From: Paenibacillus rhizovicinus
Lineage (GTDB): Bacteria > Bacillota > Bacilli > Paenibacillales > Paenibacillaceae
Length of the DNA stretch: 64,000 bases
NCBI RefSeq assembly: GCF_010365285.1
Contig: NZ_CP048286.1
Span: forward strand, 792,001-856,000
Reading direction: 5' to 3'
The notes beneath the pieces were generated by a model. The model was not told where the DNA came from. It worked only from the letters and a program-made list of their open reading frames with translations, and made no database searches. Of the stretch, positions 9,150-17,785 are shown one piece after another. The position numbers and the translations under genes were made by a program. Numbering within the stretch: the first letter of the stretch is position 1; each line of letters starts with the position of its first letter.

Positions 9150-9182
9150 TTATAGAAAAGCCTCCCCACGGGAGGCTTTTCC
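9150..9182 (-). terminator. Terminator downstream of ymfJ
   Basis: AAAAGCCTCCC and GGGAGGCTTTT form an almost perfect stem around a short loop, followed on the minus strand by TTTTCTATAAT. Being symmetric, it could work in both directions. Confidence 0.85.
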
Positions 9183-9189
9183 AGGAAGT

Positions 9190-9441
9190 TTACGATTTTT
9201 CCACAAGCTTGACCATCAGGCCAGCAATCGCTTTGCGTTCCGATTCATCGCCGACATCCCATAATTCCTTCAGTGTGCGCTGTTGTTCGTTCTTCGGATC
9301 GACTTTCTCATCCAGGAAGGAGCCGATCTCGTAAGCGAGGTTGGCAATGGTATCTTCATTCAATCCCATGCCTTTCGCTTGTTCCACCCTGTTTGACAAA
9401 AACTCTTTCCATGAACTGAAATTAGAAAGGACGTTTGACAT
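9190..9441 (-). CDS. ymfJ: DUF3243 family protein (YmfJ-like)
   Basis: This small protein (83 aa) starts MSNVLSNFSSWKEFLSNRVE and is rich in charged helices, with a typical ...KAIAGLMVKLVEKS end. It matches the uncharacterised YmfJ/DUF3243 family by sequence and position. The ATG at 9441 is chosen because AAGGAGGAAC lies just upstream; a longer in-frame reading to 9555 has no ribosome site. No membrane segment or catalytic motif is visible. A strong terminator follows, so ymfI and ymfJ end one transcription unit and ymfK begins another, or ymfK depends on read-through. Confidence 0.87.
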   Translation of the reverse strand: MSNVLSNFSSWKEFLSNRVEQAKGMGLNEDTIANLAYEIGSFLDEKVDPKNEQQRTLKELWDVGDESERKAIAGLMVKLVEKS

Positions 9442-9542
9442 TGGTGTAGTTCCTCCTTTGCGTGTTGGCTGTTGTTCAGCAACAACCGTATTGTACACGC
9501 AAGGGATGAATCTTATTCTTAGCGGCAGGATAAGGCATGGAT

Positions 9543-10292
9543 TTATGTCAGCCATCCGCCGTTCGGGCTGATGATTTGCCCGGTTATGTAAGCCGATTCC
9601 GGCAGAGCCAGAAAATAGACGAGCGAAGCGATTTCTTCCGGCTGCGCGAAGCGGCCGACCGGAATTTCAGACTCGAGCGCCACCTTCTCATCGGCGTTCA
9701 GGTTGTCCAGCATAACGGTGTCGACGGCACCGGGCGCAACCGCGTTTACGGTGACCCCGGACGGCGCCAGTTCCTTAGCTAACGCTTTCGTGAAGGCGTT
9801 CATGCCGCCTTTGCTCGTGGAATAGAGCACCTCGCAGGATGCCCCGGAAATCCCCCAAATCGACGACACGTTAATGATGCGGCCAAAACGCTGCTGGATC
9901 ATGACAGGCATGAAAAGCTGCGTGCATAGGAACATCCCCTTCAGGTTGACGTTCATGACCTCGTCCCAAATCTCGTCCGTTACGTCCTCCAGCATGGCGT
10001 AATGCGCAATGCCGGCATTATTAACGACGATATCGGGCATCATCCCACGTTGTTCCAGCTTCTCGCGCATGCGCAGCAGTTGATCCCGGGAACGAATGTC
10101 CGCCGAAACGGTCAACACGTTCGCCGCGCCAAGCCGCATGCAGCTGCGAGCGGTTTCGTTCGCAGCCTCATGCGCTTGATTGTAATGAATGACGACGTTC
10201 ATATTCTCCACGGCGAACCGGCGAGCGATTGCTGCGCCGATCCCGCGGCTCCCCCCGGTAATGAGCACCGTCATTTCTTTTAAAGTTTTCAA
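9543..10292 (-). CDS. ymfI: Short-chain dehydrogenase/reductase (YmfI)
   Basis: A classical SDR of 249 aa: the NAD(P)-binding TGGSRGIG lies at residues 12-19, followed by NNAG, then the catalytic Ser in NVSS and the YSTSK pair (Tyr/Lys), and a C-terminal GGWLT end like FabG-type reductases. The substrate cannot be told from sequence. I chose the TTG at 10292: it has AAGGA upstream and overlaps the stop of ymfH as TTGA, the arrangement expected for translational coupling. An ATG at 10274 has no ribosome site. It lies between the M16 proteins and ymfJ as in B. subtilis. Confidence 0.9.
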   Translation of the reverse strand: MKTLKEMTVLITGGSRGIGAAIARRFAVENMNVVIHYNQAHEAANETARSCMRLGAANVLTVSADIRSRDQLLRMREKLEQRGMMPDIVVNNAGIAHYAMLEDVTDEIWDEVMNVNLKGMFLCTQLFMPVMIQQRFGRIINVSSIWGISGASCEVLYSTSKGGMNAFTKALAKELAPSGVTVNAVAPGAVDTVMLDNLNADEKVALESEIPVGRFAQPEEIASLVYFLALPESAYITGQIISPNGGWLT

Positions 10293-11575
10293 GCTTCGTC
10301 CTTCGATACGATGGATACGGCCATCCGGCTCCAATCGAAATGGCTGCGCAGTCTAGCATTGGCCTCTTCGATGGTAATATCCTCGTACACCGGCAGCAGT
10401 TTGAACAAATCGGCTCCACGGAAACGGTAACGCGTAAATTCGCTGGCAATTGCCTCGGGGGAATTGAGCATGCGAAGATAGCCGCCGATTTTCTTGCGTT
10501 TCGTCCGCTCGAACGCTTCTTGATCCAATCCTTTCGCTTGCGCCTGCTCGATTGCTTCGCGAAGTCTCCGGATCAGCTCGTCAGGATCGCGCGTTTCGCC
10601 GCCGACGACGGAGAATGCATAGTCCTCGCTGCTATTGAATTCATGTCCGAACGAATCGGTAATCAGCGTATCGTCGTAGAGCGAATGATAAATCGGAGAG
10701 CTTGAGCCGAGCAGCGCATCCAACATCAATTTCGTCGTCAGCTCCGTCCGCAGCAGTTCTTCCGGATTCGCCGATCCGCGGCTTTCCTTGAATCCGATCA
10801 TGCACTTCGGCATCGAGACAGGGAGCGCCGTTTTCTTGACCGGCAGCTTCACGGTTTCCGGTTCAGGCTCGAAAAACCTTTCAATAGCTCCTTGCGGTTG
10901 GAAGTTCTTGCGTTCTTGATTGTCGCGTACGAGCTTCATAACGGATTCCGGCTCTACGCCGCCAACAACGAACAGAAACATATTCGACGGGTGATAGAAC
11001 GTTTCATAACAACGATACAACGTTTCTTTATCGATTTGACGGATCGATTCTACCGTCCCCGCAATATCGATATGAATCGGATGCTTGTGGTACAGGGCAT
11101 CAATAAGCCCGAAATACACACGCCAATCCGCATTATCCCGGTACATGTTGATTTCCTGTTCGATAATGCCTTTCTCCTTCTCCACGTTCTCATCCGTGAA
11201 ATAAGGATTCTGGACAAAATCGATCAGCGTCGACAGGTTCGCCTCGATTTGCTCCGTGGCCGAGAATAAATAAACGGTGCGGTCAAAACTGGTGAACGCA
11301 TTAGCAGACGCGCCTTGTGAGGCAAAGGTTGCAAAAATATCGCCGGTCGGTTCTTCGAACATTTTGTGCTCCAAGAAATGGGCGATTCCGTCAGGTACGG
11401 AAATCGGCTCCTGAGCGCCTACGGCAAAGCGATTGTCAACGGAACCATACTTGGTCGAGAACGTCGCGTACGTCTTGCTGAAGCCTTCTTTCGGCAGCAC
11501 GACGACTTCAAGGCCGTTAGGCATGATTTCACGGTAGAGTGTTTCCTGAACGCCCGGGTAAGCTAACGTTTCCAT
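10289..11575 (-). CDS. ymfH: M16 family zinc metallopeptidase YmfH (active-type partner)
   Basis: Pitrilysin-family (M16) peptidase of 428 aa. The inverted zinc motif HFLEH lies at residues 66-70, with the distal Glu in KEKGIIEQEIN, so the catalytic zinc site is complete. The ATG at 11575 follows GGAGGG and is 4 nt after the ymfF stop; a longer reading to 11638 lacks support. It is directly downstream of ymfF, which has no zinc motif, suggesting the two form a heterodimer like other M16 pairs (inference). In B. subtilis the homologous pair is in the same place. Confidence 0.92.
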   Translation of the reverse strand: METLAYPGVQETLYREIMPNGLEVVVLPKEGFSKTYATFSTKYGSVDNRFAVGAQEPISVPDGIAHFLEHKMFEEPTGDIFATFASQGASANAFTSFDRTVYLFSATEQIEANLSTLIDFVQNPYFTDENVEKEKGIIEQEINMYRDNADWRVYFGLIDALYHKHPIHIDIAGTVESIRQIDKETLYRCYETFYHPSNMFLFVVGGVEPESVMKLVRDNQERKNFQPQGAIERFFEPEPETVKLPVKKTALPVSMPKCMIGFKESRGSANPEELLRTELTTKLMLDALLGSSSPIYHSLYDDTLITDSFGHEFNSSEDYAFSVVGGETRDPDELIRRLREAIEQAQAKGLDQEAFERTKRKKIGGYLRMLNSPEAIASEFTRYRFRGADLFKLLPVYEDITIEEANARLRSHFDWSRMAVSIVSKDEA

Positions 11576-11579
11576 AGAC

Positions 11580-12860
11580 TTAGCCCTCCTTTCTGTCACG
11601 CAGGAAGTAGATCGTATCCAACTCGGTTTTGCGCGCAACCGCGGCGATTTGCTCGGCTGTTACAGCCTGAACCTCTTCCAGCAGCTGCGTAGCGGAGCGC
11701 TCTCGCTTCGAAAGGACGGCATTGAAATCGAAGCCGATCATTTCGTTCGCGGAATCTTGAAGTTCACGCAAGTGATTCGCGATCATCGCTTTCGTCTGGT
11801 TCATCTCCAGCTCGCTGTAAGAACCGCTTCGCATCTGCTCCAGCTGCTCTTGTATAATGGTCTTTGCCTTCTCGTAATTGGCGAACTCAATGCCGGATTG
11901 AATCGTGCAGATGCCTTTGTGGCCATCGAGGCGGGAAGCTGCGTAGTACGCCAGGCTCGCCTTCTCCCTTACATTGAGAAACAGTTTGGAATGCGGATAG
12001 CCGCCCAATATTCCGTTGTACATCAATGCAGCCGGGTAGTTGTCATCCCCATAAGACGTATTGATGCGCAGTCCCATGTTCAGCTTCCCTTGGGTCACTT
12101 CCATCCGTTCGACGACTGTCTTCGTTTCCTTGACCGGCTTGTTAATGAGAGGCAGCCCGTACTCGGCAGGCTTGCCTTCGTTGCCGCGGAACGATTCCGC
12201 GACGAGAGACTTCACTTCGTCCAGCGTCGTATCCCCGACGACGTACAGATCGAAGGCAGCTTGACTCAGCCATGCCCGATACGCCTCCGTAACCGACGCG
12301 GGCGTAATGGCGTCGATATCTTCCAACCGGCCCAAAGGGTGCAGCCTATAAGGCTCATCCGCGCACATAACCTCCAAGCAGCGTTCGGAGGCATACCGGA
12401 TTTTATCGTTAATGATCGCTTCCAGCCGTTTACGCAGCGTCTGTTTCTCCGCTTCGACATATTTCGCCCGCAGCTGGCCGTTCTCGAGCACAGGATCCGT
12501 CACCACTTCGCCTAACAGCTTAAGGGACGATGCCAGCAATGGCTGATTCGACGAAACGAACCGGTCATTAATGACATCCATGCGGAACTGCACAATTTGC
12601 GCATCTCCGCGTTTATATACGTCAAATCCGAAGCCGGCGCCATACAGCTCATCCAGACGCTCGCGGAATGCGATCGTCTCCGGCGTGGAAGCGGTCCCTC
12701 TTCGCAGCACGAAAGGAATTAATGCGGCCGAAGTGACGGTCGTCTCATGAAGCGGCAAACCCGCATACAAGGAAATAGAAAAGGTTTTGAAACGTTTTGT
12801 CGGCAGCACATGGAGGCGAATCCGGTTCAGCTGGCCTCGTTGAAACGACGTGTTGCTCAC
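11580..12860 (-). CDS. ymfF: M16 family protein YmfF, lacking the zinc motif
   Basis: This 426-aa protein has the overall M16 fold signature but no HxxEH: the equivalent region reads RERLDELYGA. The C-terminal half keeps the substrate-gripping region typical of M16 proteins (YPHSKLFLNVREKASLAYYA). It is therefore probably the non-catalytic subunit paired with YmfH. It starts with GTG at 12860 after a purine-rich GGAAGGGGA that is somewhat distant. It comes first in the ymfF-ymfH-ymfI-ymfJ run, and the sleB terminator lies upstream, so it needs its own promoter, which I could not identify with confidence. Confidence 0.9.
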   Translation of the reverse strand: MSNTSFQRGQLNRIRLHVLPTKRFKTFSISLYAGLPLHETTVTSAALIPFVLRRGTASTPETIAFRERLDELYGAGFGFDVYKRGDAQIVQFRMDVINDRFVSSNQPLLASSLKLLGEVVTDPVLENGQLRAKYVEAEKQTLRKRLEAIINDKIRYASERCLEVMCADEPYRLHPLGRLEDIDAITPASVTEAYRAWLSQAAFDLYVVGDTTLDEVKSLVAESFRGNEGKPAEYGLPLINKPVKETKTVVERMEVTQGKLNMGLRINTSYGDDNYPAALMYNGILGGYPHSKLFLNVREKASLAYYAASRLDGHKGICTIQSGIEFANYEKAKTIIQEQLEQMRSGSYSELEMNQTKAMIANHLRELQDSANEMIGFDFNAVLSKRERSATQLLEEVQAVTAEQIAAVARKTELDTIYFLRDRKEG

Positions 12861-12934
12861 GCTTTCACGTCCCCTTCCGCTCTAATATAAAGTCAATCTA
12901 TTCCAATTTCCAAGGTTCTATTCCATTCTACCCG

Positions 12935-12979
12935 ATCGGAAAAGGAAGAAGCAACCCGCGTCCTTAGGCGGGCTGCTTC
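12935..12979 (-). terminator. Terminator downstream of sleB
   Basis: GAAGCA-x-CCCGC pairs with GCGGG-x-TGCTTC (12948-12959 and 12968-12979), followed on the minus strand by TTCCTTTTCC. Confidence 0.75.
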
Positions 12980-12987
12980 AGTCGATG

Positions 12988-13779
12988 CTACATGCAGAAA
13001 ATATGTTTTCCGATCGTCTTCACCTGCGGCCGCGACCATATCCACTTGGACGTTGCCGTCTCTGGATTGAAGTAATAGATGCATCCGCCGGTAGGATCCA
13101 TGCCGTTCAGCGCATCCTGTACCGCTTTCTTCGCATTTTCATTCGGGGTCAGCCAAATTTGGCCGTCCGCTACGGCAGTGAACGCTCCCGGCTGGAAAAT
13201 CACACCGGATACCGTATTCGGGAAGCTTGGTGACTTCACGCGATTCAGAATGACGGCTGCAACCGCTACTTGACCGATATACGGCTCGCCGCGCGATTCG
13301 CCATACACCGCATTGGCCATTAGCTTCAGATCATTGGCGGATAAGCCGAGATTGTTGGACTTGGTTACATCCGAGGACGTGTCGCTGCCTTGGGATGCGT
13401 TCCCGCTGCCGCTGCTGCTCGTTCCTCCCGAGCCCGCGTTGTCAGCCGCCGATGGCGCCCAGGTCTTGGTCGCTTCCCACAGCTTCAGCTTCGTCTTGGC
13501 GCCGACGACGCCATCGGATTTCAAACCGAATTTCCATTGAAACCACGTAACGGCGTTTTTGGTGGCGGAACCGAACTGGCCATCCACTTTGCCGTCAAAA
13601 AAGCCGAGGAACTTCAGCCGCCCTTGAAGCTCGGTCACATCTTTGCCTGAAGAACCGACCTTCAGTATAGCGCTGCTGAACGTCTCGGTCGTTTGACCGA
13701 AGTGCGCATGTTTGATCGTGAATGCGCCGAACAACAGAAGGACGATGACGATGGTCACCGCGATTAAACGATTTCTCAT
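12988..13779 (-). CDS. sleB: SleB-type spore cortex-lytic enzyme
   Basis: SleB is a germination enzyme that cleaves spore cortex peptidoglycan as a lytic transglycosylase. The protein (263 aa from the ATG at 13779) has a signal/membrane segment at residues 5-23, a PG_binding_1 domain (about 38-105, VTELQGRLKFLGFFDG), a Ser/Gly-rich linker, and a Hydrolase_2 domain with the catalytic-Glu region VYGESRGEP and the family end GKHIFCM. No ypeB gene, the usual SleB partner, lies next to it. The ribosome site is weak (AAAGG, 12 nt away). A sigma-G-type promoter lies upstream and a terminator downstream, so it is probably a single-gene forespore unit. CwlJ is excluded by the PG-binding domain. Confidence 0.9.
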   Translation of the reverse strand: MRNRLIAVTIVIVLLLFGAFTIKHAHFGQTTETFSSAILKVGSSGKDVTELQGRLKFLGFFDGKVDGQFGSATKNAVTWFQWKFGLKSDGVVGAKTKLKLWEATKTWAPSAADNAGSGGTSSSGSGNASQGSDTSSDVTKSNNLGLSANDLKLMANAVYGESRGEPYIGQVAVAAVILNRVKSPSFPNTVSGVIFQPGAFTAVADGQIWLTPNENAKKAVQDALNGMDPTGGCIYYFNPETATSKWIWSRPQVKTIGKHIFCM

Positions 13780-13836
13780 CTTTAGGATCTGCCTTTCTTT
13801 TGCAAATGGATTTGCAAAGCAAGCGAAGCATATTCC

Positions 13837-13867
13837 TATTATGAGAAATCGAGGGAACAACTATGCA
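13837..13867 (-). promoter_or_regulatory. Putative sigma-G (forespore) promoter of sleB
   Basis: On the minus strand TGCATA (13862-13867) and CATAATA (13837-13843) are separated by 18 bp. This fits the known sigma-G consensus TGMATA-N17/18-CATAMTA and lies about 57 bp before the sleB start. Sigma-F has a similar consensus and cannot be excluded. Confidence 0.65.
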
Positions 13868-13877
13868 TGATGCCGAA

Positions 13878-16535
13878 TTAAGAACTTATTCTGCCGGCAT
13901 CGTATTGATCCACCGTCAATAACACTTCGCGCGGCTTGCTGCCCTCGTAAGGGCCCACGATGCTGCGCGCCTCCATTTGATCGATCAATCTGGCGGCGCG
14001 CGTATAACCGATACGCATGCGCCGCTGCAGCAGCGACACGGAGGCCTGCTTAGCCTCTAGCACGATACGGACGGCCTGTTCGTACAGCTCGTCCAGAATC
14101 TCTTCGTTCTCGGTCGCCGCATCATCGATTTCCGGAACCAAATCTTCTTTATATTCAGCTTCTCCTTGGCCGCGCGCATAGTTTACGATAGCCTCCACTT
14201 CCTGATCGGAGAGGAACGCGCCTTGAACCCGGATTGGCTTGGACATGCCCACCGGGAGGAATAACATATCGCCGCGGCCGAGCAGTTTCTCGGCGCCAGC
14301 CATATCCAGGATCGTACGGGAATCCACCTGCGAGGAAACGCCGAACGCGATCCGCGAAGGAATATTGGCTTTGATGACACCCGTGATGACATCTACGGAA
14401 GGCCGCTGCGTAGCGATAATGAGATGGATGCCCGATGCGCGGGCCATTTGCGCAAGACGGCAGATGGCATCCTCGACATCATTCGCCGCAACCATCATTA
14501 GATCTGCTAATTCGTCGACGATGACGACGATGTACGGCAGCACGGCGGACGGATTTTCGGCCATCAGGGTATTGTAGCCCTCAATGTTCCGCGTCCCTGA
14601 TTTCGAGAACAATTCGTAGCGCTTCTCCATTTCAACGACGATCTTCTTGAGCGCCAGCGAAGCGCGTCTAGGATCCGTCACGACCGGCGCAAGGAGATGC
14701 GGAATGCCATTATACATATTCAACTCGACCATTTTCGGGTCGATCATCAACAGCTTGACTTCATCTGGTCTCGCTTTATACAAAATGCTCGTGATGATCC
14801 CATTGATGCAAACGGACTTACCGGATCCCGTCGCGCCCGCTACGAGCAAATGGGGCATCTTCGCCAAGTTGCCAACGATCGGCTGTCCTGAAATATCGCG
14901 TCCGAACGCGATGGACATCCGCGACGTCGCATTCTGAAACGAAGGCGTCTCCATAACTTCACGCATCGTTACGATGGACACTTCCGTATTCGGCACTTCG
15001 ATGCCGATGGCGGATTTGCCGGGAATCGGCGCTTCCATCCGAATGTCCTTCGCGGCGAGCGCAAGCGCGATATCGTCCGTCAAGCCGACGATCCGGCTGA
15101 CTTTAACCCCGGTAGCAGGCTGCACTTCATAGCGCGTGACGGCCGGCCCGCGGACGACGTCCAGCACTTTCGCTCGAACGCCGAAACTTTCTAGTGTCGC
15201 TTCGAGCTTGCGCCGCGATTCAATGGAATCTGCGGAATCCCCGGCTTTCGCTCCTGCGCTCGGTTTCTGAAGCAGACCTAGCGAAGGAAGCAAATAAGGT
15301 TTCTCGGTAGGCGGCTTAACGATGCTTCCCGGTCCGTTAGAACCTTCATCCTCATCCGGCGAGGCAATGGCAGGACTGCGCGGAATTGACTGTACTTGCG
15401 GCTCTTCAGCGAAATCGTCATTGTCATCGTCATCTGCAGCAAGATGTCCAGGTGTAAACGGCTCCAGCTCATCATCCGGAACATGATCAACCTCAACTGC
15501 TAGGTTCATTCCATGATTCGATTGTACCGGCTGTTGAATATCCGCTGGCGCCCCCTCGGCTGTCCCCCCGTCTTCCAAGACGCTGGACCGCCAGTTTTCA
15601 AACGGCTCCTCTTGGTCGTCCTCATCCTGCCATGCGGCAGGATGAGCGGATTTGCCGCCGCCAAACGTTTCGCCGGAGTTTCCGTCCTCGAGCTGCCATT
15701 CATGGTCGCCGTCGGCGTGCTCGTTACTGTTGGGCTTAGACACGTCGTTAAACCAAGAAAAGATCGGCGAGCGTTTCTTCTGCGCGCGGGACTTCATCGC
15801 CGCCGCGTACTCGTCATCATCATCGTCATCGTCCAAGTCATCCAGTGACACGACGGACTTGCTGCTTGTCTTAGGCCCCGCGGCTGCCAGCGCTTGCCGT
15901 CTCGAAGCGAACTTCATCCGCAGCAGCGACCAGAGCCGTCCGCCTCTGATACGGCCGGAACGCAGCAAGTCGACGTACGACTTGCCAGTCATCAACATGA
16001 TGGATATCGCAAACATCACGATCATAATAAACTTTGCGCCGAAATAGCCGAACAACCAGAACAGCAGCGTATATTGAATGGCGCCTGCATAACCTCCGCT
16101 TGCCGAATGAACGGCTTCGTTCCCCTGAAGATCCGAAGGCGAATCCATCAGCGATCCTCGGATGTCACTGCCAAGCTGAGCTAAAATATAGGTGGACGAT
16201 AATCCGCCCGTCGGTTCGGTCTTCTGGTCCATCACGGCCATCGAGCTCCAAAGCGTACAAGCGAGAACAAGCAGCAGCACGCCTGTCTTCCGGGTCGTCC
16301 AACCGCTCGGCCATGCACGCTTGACCATGACCGCCAAGCCGACATAAATGCCGACTAATGCCAAAACAAAATAGAACTTGCCTAATACAAGTCCAAATAA
16401 CTTCGATAATGCCCGCCCGACCGTCGCTTCTCCGGAGAGCGCGATCACGGACACAGTAATGAGCAAAATGCCATACACTTCAAACTTAAGGCTCGTCCCG
16501 ACTGAGCTCTTTCGCTTCTTCTTTTTCTTAGCCAA
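13878..16535 (-). CDS. spoIIIE: DNA translocase SpoIIIE/FtsK
   Basis: SpoIIIE pumps the chromosome into the forespore and clears DNA trapped at the septum. The 885-aa protein has a basic N-terminus (AKKKKKRK), about four transmembrane helices within residues 20-185, a long acidic low-complexity linker (about 200-410, with an Asp run), then the RecA-like motor with Walker [10 protein letters not shown] near 565 and Walker B-like [13 protein letters not shown] winged-helix gamma domain ends the protein ([22 protein letters not shown]). I chose the TTG at 16535: GAGGTG ends 6 nt upstream, whereas an upstream GTG at 16544 lies inside that site. The locus (next to ylzJ and tepA) favours SpoIIIE over a second FtsK. 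Confidence 0.94.
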   Translation of the reverse strand: MAKKKKKRKSSVGTSLKFEVYGILLITVSVIALSGEATVGRALSKLFGLVLGKFYFVLALVGIYVGLAVMVKRAWPSGWTTRKTGVLLLVLACTLWSSMAVMDQKTEPTGGLSSTYILAQLGSDIRGSLMDSPSDLQGNEAVHSASGGYAGAIQYTLLFWLFGYFGAKFIMIVMFAISIMLMTGKSYVDLLRSGRIRGGRLWSLLRMKFASRRQALAAAGPKTSSKSVVSLDDLDDDDDDDEYAAAMKSRAQKKRSPIFSWFNDVSKPNSNEHADGDHEWQLEDGNSGETFGGGKSAHPAAWQDEDDQEEPFENWRSSVLEDGGTAEGAPADIQQPVQSNHGMNLAVEVDHVPDDELEPFTPGHLAADDDDNDDFAEEPQVQSIPRSPAIASPDEDEGSNGPGSIVKPPTEKPYLLPSLGLLQKPSAGAKAGDSADSIESRRKLEATLESFGVRAKVLDVVRGPAVTRYEVQPATGVKVSRIVGLTDDIALALAAKDIRMEAPIPGKSAIGIEVPNTEVSIVTMREVMETPSFQNATSRMSIAFGRDISGQPIVGNLAKMPHLLVAGATGSGKSVCINGIITSILYKARPDEVKLLMIDPKMVELNMYNGIPHLLAPVVTDPRRASLALKKIVVEMEKRYELFSKSGTRNIEGYNTLMAENPSAVLPYIVVIVDELADLMMVAANDVEDAICRLAQMARASGIHLIIATQRPSVDVITGVIKANIPSRIAFGVSSQVDSRTILDMAGAEKLLGRGDMLFLPVGMSKPIRVQGAFLSDQEVEAIVNYARGQGEAEYKEDLVPEIDDAATENEEILDELYEQAVRIVLEAKQASVSLLQRRMRIGYTRAARLIDQMEARSIVGPYEGSKPREVLLTVDQYDAGRISS

Positions 16536-16611
16536 AATCGTCACCTCTAGTCCCCATTATACCATAGGAGAAAGGTGCGATGTGCTACTATTATCCAGTA
16601 ACAGCGCCTAG

Positions 16612-16836
16612 TTACAGCATTGACGGGCCGTAAGCGACCAGCGTTCCCGGCGATAATTCCGGTCTCAGGTAGGCATCCAACGGGCCGTCCATCAATCTGA
16701 CGATACGCCCGATTCCGGGAGATACCGCCTCGATTTGCAAGCGCACATCTCCGACTTGCACGTCCACATAAGGACCTGGCTGCTGACTTATGCCTTCAAA
16801 GACAATTTCCATCGGCATCGTCGAGTAGATGGTCAT
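16612..16836 (-). CDS. ylzJ: YlzJ-like small protein
   Basis: A 74-aa protein beginning [15 protein letters not shown], characteristic of the YlzJ family that sits between tepA and spoIIIE in Bacillales. It has no membrane segment and no recognisable catalytic motif, and its function is unknown. Its ATG overlaps the tepA stop as ATGA, so it is probably translated by coupling. Confidence 0.88.
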   Translation of the reverse strand: MTIYSTMPMEIVFEGISQQPGPYVDVQVGDVRLQIEAVSPGIGRIVRLMDGPLDAYLRPELSPGTLVAYGPSML

Positions 16837-17597
16837 TGCGTCAGCCCTCCCGCCGTGATTGCCGCGGTACCTGCCGACTGTTTCCGCGCTTCGATCAGCA
16901 TATTCAGTTCTCGCAGCGCTTGGCCGATGCCGCCTACACGATCGATCAAGCCATGCTTGACGGCATCGGTACCGATCACGGTCGTGCCGATATCGCGTGT
17001 CAATTCCCCGGTTTTAAACATCAGCTCTTTGAACTTCTCTTCCGTTACATTGGAATGAGAGGTCACGAACCTGACGACTCGCTCCTGCATCTTGTCCAAA
17101 TACTCAAAGGTTTGCGGAACGCCGATTACTAGACCGTTCAACCGAATCGGATGAATCGTCATCGTTGCGGTTTCGGCAATGAAAGATGTGTTGCCGGCAA
17201 CCGCAATCGGTACGCCAATGGAATGTCCCCCGCCCAATACGAGCGTAACCGTCGGTTTCGTTAACGAAGAGATCATTTCGGCAATGGCTAACCCTGCTTC
17301 CACATCCCCGCCCACTGTGTTCAGTACGATCATTATGCCTTCAATCTTCGCATTTTGCTCGGCTGCTACTAATTGAGGAATCAAATGTTCGTACTTCGTC
17401 GTCTTGTTCTGCGGCGGCAGCACAATATGCCCTTCGACCTGGCCGATAATCGTCATGCAGAAAATATTCGATTCCGATGAAGGCGTTGTCGTCTGACCCA
17501 ATTGCTGTATCGTTTCAACGACGGGATTGCCGATCGGCGGTTTACGTTCTCCTGCCGGCGGTTCCGGCTGCTCCGCTTTGAATGATTCCTCCCACAT
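16833..17597 (-). CDS. tepA: TepA: ClpP-like serine protease of the translocation-enhancing type
   Basis: This 254-aa protein is a ClpP/crotonase-fold protein. The nucleophile Ser lies in [14 protein letters not shown] (near residue 132) and the catalytic His in [11 protein letters not shown] (near 155). In B. subtilis TepA was reported to aid protein secretion and also spore stability; its substrates are unclear. The ATG at 17597 follows AAGGAGGACAG and is preferred over a reading that begins at 17636. It comes first in tepA-ylzJ-spoIIIE, after the rnjB terminator. Confidence 0.92.
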   Translation of the reverse strand: MWEESFKAEQPEPPAGERKPPIGNPVVETIQQLGQTTTPSSESNIFCMTIIGQVEGHIVLPPQNKTTKYEHLIPQLVAAEQNAKIEGIMIVLNTVGGDVEAGLAIAEMISSLTKPTVTLVLGGGHSIGVPIAVAGNTSFIAETATMTIHPIRLNGLVIGVPQTFEYLDKMQERVVRFVTSHSNVTEEKFKELMFKTGELTRDIGTTVIGTDAVKHGLIDRVGGIGQALRELNMLIEARKQSAGTAAITAGGLTQ

Positions 17598-17717
17598 TGC
17601 CTGTCCTCCTTCAATATGCTCGCTATGCTTTGCCATGGCTGGCTCTGCATAGTATGGAATCTGCTTGCGGATTTATGCAGTTGCACGGAAAGATCGCCTG
17701 CCTGACATGGCATGCAA

Positions 17718-17765
17718 ACGAAAAAAACGGCCTTCGGCGGAAGCAATCGCTTCGCCAAAGACCGT
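17718..17765 (-). terminator. Terminator downstream of rnjB
   Basis: On the minus strand ACGGTCTTTGGCGAAGC pairs, with a few mismatches, with GCTTCCGCCGAAGGCCGT around a 4-nt loop. TTTTTT follows. Confidence 0.87.
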
Positions 17766-17785
17766 CTGACAGACGTGATCTGAAA

